The position numbers and the translations under genes are program-made. Below are positions 57,187 to 64,000 of a stretch of DNA of 64,000 nucleotides, one piece after another. Position 1 is the stretch's first letter. The number at the start of each line of letters is the position of its first letter. This DNA is from Lytechinus variegatus (Eukaryota > Echinodermata > Echinoidea > Temnopleuroida > Toxopneustidae), in NCBI RefSeq assembly GCF_018143015.1, contig NC_054746.1, positions 28,919,129-28,983,128 of the forward strand, given 5' to 3'. Below the pieces are notes generated by a model that did not search any database, was not told where the DNA came from, and worked only from the letters and a program-made list of their open reading frames with translations.

Positions 57187-58134
57187 TTTTTTTTCAAATA
57201 AATAAATAAACTTAGCTCAAACCCCCCAAATAGGTTATGTAGGCCTTATATAGGTGTATTTTTTGTATTGATTAATGCAGTATTCCATTCATGTCTTTAA
57301 AGTGCTCTAAAATCAAAGTTTTAATTATTAAAATCTGAAAATTTTCTCGCTCGGTCGCTAAAAGCTACCTCGTAAAATATTATCTAAATTTAAAATACAT
57401 GAATACGAGTTATAGTGCGAGTATAAAAACTCAATGACCTCCTACGATATGTGCCTTGCGACTTCCCTCCAAATTAACCACCCTATAGATTATCCACCAC
57501 GAATATAGCAAAGCTAATGCCATAAATTTGAAGTTTTAACTCTGAACCTGTCCGTGATTTGTCAAAAGCGCTCCGAATTTTCGTCATTTTAAAATATATT
57601 TTTAAGAAATCAGGATTGCCGATCGATGTTTCGGATGGCGAGAGGGGGTGAAAACAATGTCCAAATTTTCGGAGCACTCTGTGGCCTAAATTACAATGTA
57701 AAATTTTGCACATGAAACACACCGATAAATTTACAATTTTATATGTTAAATAGTATTCTTTATGTCAAATTTAATTTATAGCGCTTTAAGATGTTTTTTT
57801 TTCAAACACATTTTCCAATAGATTCTTAATTTTTTTATTTTGTCAAAATTATTGAGCAGGGAAAATCGAGATGTTTGCCGCATCCCCAATATTTTCGTGG
57901 CCATCACCTCCTGCTCCCCGCCCCATGATAGAAGCAACATGGGGAATGATTCGACTATTTTCTCTACAATACTGTATATTGTATAGTCTTTGTGTTATAC
58001 AGGGCACAATGATCATTCATTTTGGTCGTATTCTTTGCCGCCTTCATGCATGTTGAGTATCCAATTCAGTAATTTCTATTTATTTCTTATTGTTTGCTTG
58101 TAAATATAACAGTTCTAATTAGCTTCTTTCTGGA

Positions 58135-58291
58135 CCCCATGGAAGACCAGCAGTGTCGTGCCTGTCACAGCTGAATATGGGTTATCCGATTCCATTTTGT
58201 TGTTTCTCTCACCCTTATATATATATGTATGTATTTGTCTTTTTTATGTATTCTGGATCGGAAAAATAAATACTACTACTACTACTACTAA
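58135..58291 (+). mobile_element. Possible non-LTR 3' end with ACT tail
   Basis: GGAAGACCAGCAGTGTCGT leads to a T-rich stretch, AAATAAAT and (ACT)n. The pattern fits a retroposed 3' end with a trinucleotide tail. No coding domain is visible. Confidence 0.35.
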
Positions 58292-58756
58292 AGATGTTGC
58301 AGATGGAAGTTCATCCCGGGAGTTCATCAGGTGCCCCAAATACTAGGTTTCCCTTTAAAAAAATTATCCTTGGTCATCACATTCCCTCGTACTATTTTGA
58401 AGGGGGTGTCATTGACATTAAGTCCCCATCTCCGGCCATGTTTCACCTTTTACGTTAAAAGTCTTTTAAAAAACGCCTGGATAGAGTATACAACACAAAC
58501 CCATTTCCTTATAACTAGTCCTACCCCCCTCGTTAAATGCCCTTATCTACATCTATAATAATCCTCACTCATTTTGTACATGTGCTTCTTTTTTGTTTTT
58601 AGCTCGGTCGCTACGCCCCCCTCGCATACTATTAGAAATATATATATATATTTTTTATCTTTTAAGGGGGAGACTAGCTACTTGAGCAGTGTAAGGCTAT
58701 CCACTGTAGGCGATTTTCATTGTATTGAATAAACCAACGTCAAAATTTCTCAAGTT

Positions 58757-58803
58757 GCCCCCCCCCCCCCCCCAGCCCCTCTCGAACCGCGCTGGGGGGG
58801 GGG
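58757..58803. repeat. Poly-C / poly-G hairpin
   Basis: A run of about 16 Cs, then CAGCCCCTCTCGAACCGCGCTG, then a run of about 11 Gs. The arms can pair. Run lengths are suspect. Confidence 0.6.
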
Positions 58804-59037
58804 GATAATGAGGAAGACGCAGGTGGGAAAGCGGATGAGTGGAGTTCAGTGGCGTGGGTTCACGAGTGTTATGATCGATATACACCATCTTTCGGGCTGC
58901 AGAGGGCAGCACGGCGAGACAGAGTTCTTGACATAGGAGATGTATCTCTATGGTTCTTGATTTGGAAATCGGATTGACAATCTGACGACATGGTTAATTT
59001 CGTTGTCAGGTAATCACGGAATAAACTATTCAATGCA

Positions 59038-59235
59038 GGGGTGGATTCATGATTTTCCACCAAGGTTTTCAACCAAAAATCAAGTACATTTCGTCCACGA
59101 AAAAATATGACAAGCAAAAAAAAGGGTCTTACTTTCAGGGGGGGGGGCACACTTTAGGTTTAACACCATTTTTACATTCAAAATTTCAATTGTGCCTCTT
59201 AAAGAGGGGGGGGGTAGGGCACGGCCGGTTGTGGC
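59038..59235. mobile_element. hAT-type MITE, GGCGGATCC family
   Basis: Starts GGGTGGATTCATGATTTTCC and is flanked by TCAATGCA and TCAATGTA (7 of 8 bases alike). The interior ACAAGCAAAAAAAAGGG and CATTTTTACATTCAAAATTT match 15626 and 55446. Confidence 0.72.
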
Positions 59236-59695
59236 TCAATGTATGCAATGTTGTGAACAATCAGCTTTATCAAGATTGGAGATTGACTCTCTGCATTATG
59301 GGGTCGTGATATAGTATGACTCCGTCCCCTATATTAAGGCCTAAAATTTGGGCCTATTTTTTGTTTTTGCTCCTGATTAGTTTCATGTAGGCCTAGATAA
59401 TTTTTTTAAAATTCTATATGCACTCGCTTTCCTTGTTACCCCTCTCCACTCTGCCCTCTTCCTACTTATATCCTTCCATTTCTTTATGTTAAAGTGGTAC
59501 CAACATCAGGTGCATGCATAATATAAAGCACTGGCGTAAATCCGTGTTGATGGGTGGGGGGATGACTGAAATATTTTGGCATTTTTTTTGCAATCATGTT
59601 TTTAGATATGCAAGGAATTGTCACTGATATGTCCACATTGGCGTACCGTGGGTCACGGCATTGTGGGGGCATCAGCAAAAAAATTAATCACTGAG

Positions 59696-60245
59696 TGAGC
59701 GCGCGAAGCGCGAGCTGATTTTTTTTATATTCACATCTAAAAGGGGACATTATAATCAAATTTATGATATCATGATAGGTACCTGTCTTGCTAAACAATG
59801 CGAGCGCGAAGCGCGAGCTGAAATTTTCGTATATTTTGACCCCAAACAGCGAGATTTTAAGGAATATATTTCAGGAATCCATTAAGAGTATGCATATCTC
59901 ACCATAGTCATCTAATGCGAGTGCCAAACGCTTGCTGATTTTATCAGAATTACATCTGAACACATGAAACACTTTTTGTAGTCATTGCAATCATGATTAT
60001 CATACGCATCTCACTAATTAAATATTGCGAGTGCGAGCTGAAAATTTAGATAATTCAGACCTGAAGTGGGGCATTTTAAGGTTTTTTGTAGGAATTAACT
60101 AGGACCATATACGTATTTCATTAACTAAATGATGCGAGCTCGAAGCGCGAGCTGAAAATTTTTGATATTCAGATAAGAAGAAGGGACATTAGGAATTCAT
60201 AAAGAGCAGACATATCTCACCAATCCACTAATGCGAACGTAATCA
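59696..60245. repeat. Tandem array, ~107-bp units with GC core
   Basis: Units start near 59696, 59799, 59916, 60026, 60133 and 60232. The best have the core GCGAGCGCGAAGCGCGAGC followed by TGAAAATTT, a GGGACATT motif and TATCTCACC before the next unit. Copies are unequally decayed. The spacing of 99-117 bases argues for an old tandem expansion. Confidence 0.85.
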
Positions 60246-61345
60246 CGGACAGGAAATGTTTATATACGAAGACCATAACATGGGGCAATCACTTTTTTAG
60301 TCATGTAAAAGAAGCATATGTCACTTTATAAAGAAATGATAACTCAAGTGCTAGGAAATATATTTGGCTTATATTGACTTGAAAAAGGGATGTTTTAGTA
60401 CAACATGATTATATATCAGATGTTGTTTGAAGGTTTGCATGGTGGCATGTACAATTGCTGATGTGGTTTACGGTACACCATGTGGAGTGTTATAGAAGCA
60501 GTGGATAGAAGAAGAGAAGGAAGTGGATAGGCGAGAAAGTGGAGATTTGAGAATAGAGTATTCTTTCTTGAGAATAGTCCTGAAAAGGACTGTAAACCAG
60601 AAGGAATGTTGAGTGAGAACAGCTTGAGTAGTAGAGCTGATGAGGAGATGCTGGCTTGCGTCGGCGAGTAGAGATGATGAGTAGTAGAGAGACTCTATTT
60701 CTTATGTAATGTAATACAATATGATATGATATAATAATTCTTCTTCACCCACTATGTATCTCTTTCTTTCTGCCCTTTTCCCACCTCTTTTCCAGAGCCT
60801 CTTTTGCCAGCCGATGGGAGGGGGGCACGTTGCCCCCATACTTTGCGCCACTAATGTTCATGTTGCCCCTTAAGTCGGTGGCATCTGAGATTTCAAACTC
60901 ACCCTGTGGAAGTGAATACCTCGTTACGTAGTCTACGGCAGTAACATTATTATACCGCTATAGTCGTTACTATTTGATATGCATGGAAGTTTAAATGATA
61001 ATTGTGATCATCACCATGATCTGAAGAAAGTGAATATTGTTTTGAATCTCATGAAACAGTGCTTTAAAAATCAGTGCTGCAACCCGGATCTCTTCAAGAA
61101 AGGAAATCAAATTAATGGTGAAAGAAATGAAATAAAGTCATGTTTGAAGACGATTAATTTTCATTTGATTGGATTTACTGTTTTCTTTCACAATGGTACC
61201 ATACACTTTTCATGACATGACGAACATAAATAACTGATTATGCCAACTTTTTTTCTTGCATGAATCAGAACTACTGTACTAAAAATATAATTCCAAACTA
61301 AAATGATCTACTACCACATCATTATAACATGCACAATTTGCAGTT

Positions 61346-61401
61346 AATGATGATGTGAGAAGACAGGAATAACCGCCGTTTCTGGGGTCTGGGAATTTAC
61401 T
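61346..61401 (+). repeat. Dispersed repeat, copy 1
   Basis: AATGATGATGTGAGAAGACA through GGTCTGGGAATTTACT, about 85-90% identical to 63143-63199. Confidence 0.75.
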
Positions 61402-61517
61402 TAATTTCTGACATTTTCCTATAATATGTATTGGTGAGAGTAACCAATACCAATAACAAAATACTGAAGCTATTCAGTTTTATTTTTGGTCTACGTTATA
61501 TGTATCACTCATTCAAT

Positions 61518-61544
61518 GAACAAGGTTATGATATAACCTTGTTC
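61518..61544. repeat. Perfect 12-bp inverted repeat
   Basis: GAACAAGGTTAT, a 3-base spacer, then its exact complement. Another GAACAAGGTTAT occurs at about 61848. Confidence 0.75.
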
Positions 61545-63142
61545 TCACATCTCTATGTGTGGCAAAACAAGGTTGACAATGTTTGGATTATTTTCTCTTT
61601 TTTGGGACAAATGCTTGATTTTTTTACACTGTCAGTTTCTATTATATAACTTGGCTCTTAAGTAAATTTGATTCTCTAAATTATTATTTCTTTATTAAAA
61701 ATAGAGCCTGAAAAATGAAAATTTTCTTGCCATATTACATTCCACCAATAGAGGGCGTACAGAAAAATATGCACAATTTGCAGGATTTTCATCATAAATA
61801 GATTGCTTTATAAAATATGCCTACTTAGTTTAACAAAACTAATAAGAACAAGGTTATAATGAAAAGAAATTCATGTTTTCCAGGCCTGGACCTGGCTACA
61901 ATTTAAACAATTGCACCCATGTATTTTGATGGGATAAGATTCCCAATAGATAATTGCATGACTCGACATTTTCTCACGTTCCATTATGGCAATGTGGGTT
62001 TTTTTTTTAATCTCGTTTGCTTACAGTATTTTCATCGTCTTAAAAAAAACGACATAATAGCTGTAATAATTACACAGGTTATAAAGCTACAAACCAATAT
62101 TCCACCCGACCTTACCAAATAAATCCTGCGTACGCTACCATGACTTATTCTGTCTTCTCTTACACTTCATTTTTATATGAAAGGAATTAATTTGAAAGGT
62201 AAATACAATAACTCCAAATTTACCGTAAACTTAAAATAAGCCGATATAAATTATGTAGGCCTATTATGGCGCCTTGAATTTTCATTTTTTTTGTCTTAAA
62301 GGAAGTTTATTTATTTTAGTTTTAAAGTCACGAAAGTTCTGACAAATGAATAAAAATGAAAGTATAGATAATGAATTTGTAGTCAGTAGCCCGGGTCAGC
62401 CGCTCAGAAGGCCGAGGGAGAAAAGGCGATACATGCCAACTGCTACCTTCTCAATGGACAATTTTTGAGTGACCGTGGACACACCTTTGACACACCCCTA
62501 TTTAGATTAGTCTGTGCGTAAAGCCCTTTGTAGTAACTAAAGTTGAATAAGAAACGTTTGAATAAACCGTACTTCAAAAATTGCTTGTAAAAAATATATT
62601 ACAGTTTTAAAATTATATATTCTTCCTTCAAAAACTTCAAATTTTTCAATACTTAAGTTTTATTGCATATTATTTGATAAAACGGAATTGAAGATAAGAC
62701 TATCTGGAGCGTTATCTCCGTTACGTGTGTTGGGGTCAGTGAAGATGTATGTTATGAAAACTATTGTACATGCATGTACGGTATACGGTATGTTATGCAT
62801 GGGCGCATGGGCACACTGAACGAGAAGTGCATACATTACACAAAGGCTGTTTGTTGTTGAATTGTGGAAACCATCCTGAACTGACGAAGATCGTGCAGCA
62901 ACCTTCCCCTTCTCATTCGAATAAAAAAATCAACTGATTGTACGGGAAAAAGGAACTGAATTCTCAGACTCAAGCCAGGCAAGGAAGGTACGCCTCCCAG
63001 TCCCACACCGGCTACGTACGGGAGGCTGTAATTGAAACCAAACGGGTAAGACCAATTCAAGAATGATTTTGACATGATTACTTGCCAATAAATGCCTAAT
63101 AGATTCAAGTTCAAGTTTCAATCATAATGTGATTTAATTGTC

Positions 63143-63199
63143 AATGATGATGCGAGAAAAACAGGAATGACCGCCATTTCTGGGGTCTGGGGATTTACT
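63143..63199 (+). repeat. Dispersed repeat, copy 2
   Basis: Second copy of the block at 61346 in the same orientation, 1.8 kb downstream. No recognised product. Confidence 0.75.
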
Positions 63200-63540
63200 A
63201 GACAGCCTGCAGCCATCTGTTTCGAGGAGATTTTGTAACATTTTAATTTTTTGAATTAAAAAATTTCTCCTTGTACACAGACGGCTCGCGTGCAGCCACC
63301 ATAATGAGGGGGTGCACAACCTCGTTCGTAGGATGAATGGTTAACAACGCAAAATCCCCCCCCCTCCGGTGGGGCTCATCGATTTTTGTCTTTATTTCAT
63401 AAAAAAATATACAAAGAACTGTCTGTACCAAAATAAAGATTACTATTCCGTTTTGGCCTGAAATTAATGCACCAAAACGGGGACAAATAAACTTAAGTTA
63501 AAAGGGCGAAAAAAGTGACTTACTTCGGCTGTCGCGCAAC

Positions 63541-63604
63541 TTCACTTCCTTGTTTTATCCAAACTTAATACATTCACTTCCTTGTTTTATCCAAACTTAA
63601 TACA
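63541..63604 (+). repeat. 32-bp tandem duplication before the right-edge frame
   Basis: TTCACTTCCTTGTTTTATCC and the next 12 bases occur twice in a row, ending 7 bases before the ATG at 63611. It would lie in the 5' UTR or promoter of that frame. Confidence 0.85.
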
Positions 63605-63610
63605 TACAAA

Positions 63611-64000
63611 ATGGAGAAAGAAATTGTCGACTTTGATGCAGAAATGAAGAAAGAAATAATCAAAACCCGTGCAAAAATAGAAGAGTCTCATGCAGAAATG
63701 GAGACAGAAGTTAACATATCTCATGCAGAAATGAAGAAAGAAATCAAGGAATATAGAGCAAAAACAGATGAAGAAATTGAGGAGTTTGTTGCAGAAAACG
63801 AGAAAGAAATAGTCAAAACTGATGAAGAAATGGAGAGAGATATAGAGGAATCCAATGCAAAAAACACTGAGGAAATGGACTTTGATTTTAAAGACAAAGA
63901 TATTGGAGAAATCCTTTCAAATGGTGCTTGTACTGCACATGACACACTTGTTGACATTTCGTATGATAGTGAAACTCATGCAAATACTGCAGACAGTGGA
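63611..64000 (+). CDS. Hendecad-repeat coiled-coil protein, N-terminal part, runs off the edge
   Basis: Open for 130 codons with no stop up to the window end. The ATG has a good context (A at -3, G at +4) and an in-frame stop at 63566 upstream. Residues 2-100 fall into 11-residue units of the form (E/K)KEI-x(4)-A-(E/K)-(M/I/T), e.g. EKEIVDFDAEM, KKEIIKTRAKI, KKEIKEYRAKT and DEEIEEFVAEN. One unit is shortened to seven residues (EESHAEM). The Ile/Ala spacing fits a right-handed hendecad coiled coil, and the composition is very rich in Glu and Lys. Residues after about 100 leave the repeat and become acidic with Thr and Ser. I do not recognise the family. No signal peptide or membrane segment is visible. 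It could be the first exon of a gene or part of a repeat-encoded protein. Confidence 0.6.
   Translation, partial: MEKEIVDFDAEMKKEIIKTRAKIEESHAEMETEVNISHAEMKKEIKEYRAKTDEEIEEFVAENEKEIVKTDEEMERDIEESNAKNTEEMDFDFKDKDIGEILSNGACTAHDTLVDISYDSETHANTADSG

Larger units (their letters stand above)
54543..63610. other. Gap between globin and the right-edge gene
   Basis: 9 kb holding the globin 5' flank and many repeats: two hAT MITEs, a SINE, G- and C-tract elements, a possible LINE tail with ACT repeats and the GC-cored tandem array. I see no globin TATA box that I would defend and no other coding exon. Confidence 0.5.

Noticed and set aside
59696-60245. Regular repeat spacing considered as a CRISPR array
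   Set aside because: Units are diverged along their whole length, with no constant short repeat and unique spacers, and the genome is eukaryotic.

Overview
The window comes from an animal nuclear genome, most likely a marine invertebrate deuterostome. My best guess is an echinoderm, probably a sea urchin. The guess rests on AT-rich DNA, split genes with GT-AG introns, and abundant short palindromic DNA elements and trinucleotide repeats. The species call is inference; nothing in the sequence proves it.

Two genes can be assembled completely and a third starts at the right edge. (1) 715-12264, + strand: a 12-exon SLC23 (nucleobase/ascorbate transporter) gene encoding 623 residues. All exon junctions keep frame, but two family hallmark positions are changed. 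(2) 54542-18378, - strand: a three-exon globin gene of 181 residues spread over 36 kb, with introns of about 23.0 kb and 12.6 kb. It has a Met-Gly-Cys lipidation-type N-terminus, the two classical globin intron positions, a proximal His and a distal Gln. (3) 63611 to the window end, + strand: an open frame encoding an 11-residue-repeat coiled coil that runs off the edge.

The first two genes converge, with a 6.1 kb gap (12265-18377) between their stop codons. The globin introns and the 54.5-63.6 kb gap carry no other gene I can support. They hold hAT-like MITEs with 8-bp target duplications, palindromic MITEs of several families, two LINE 3' ends, tRNA-derived SINEs including a head-to-head pair, a ~107-bp GC-cored tandem array, a 105-bp direct duplication, and TAC/GTA, CA and GA microsatellites. 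The SLC23 introns hold a mariner-like element, a 630-bp foldback made of GAAAGACC words, a hAT MITE, and a 930-bp element carrying repeated nuclear-receptor DR1 sites.

No CRISPR array, operon, rRNA or prokaryotic feature is present. I see no functional link between the transporter and the globin beyond adjacency.
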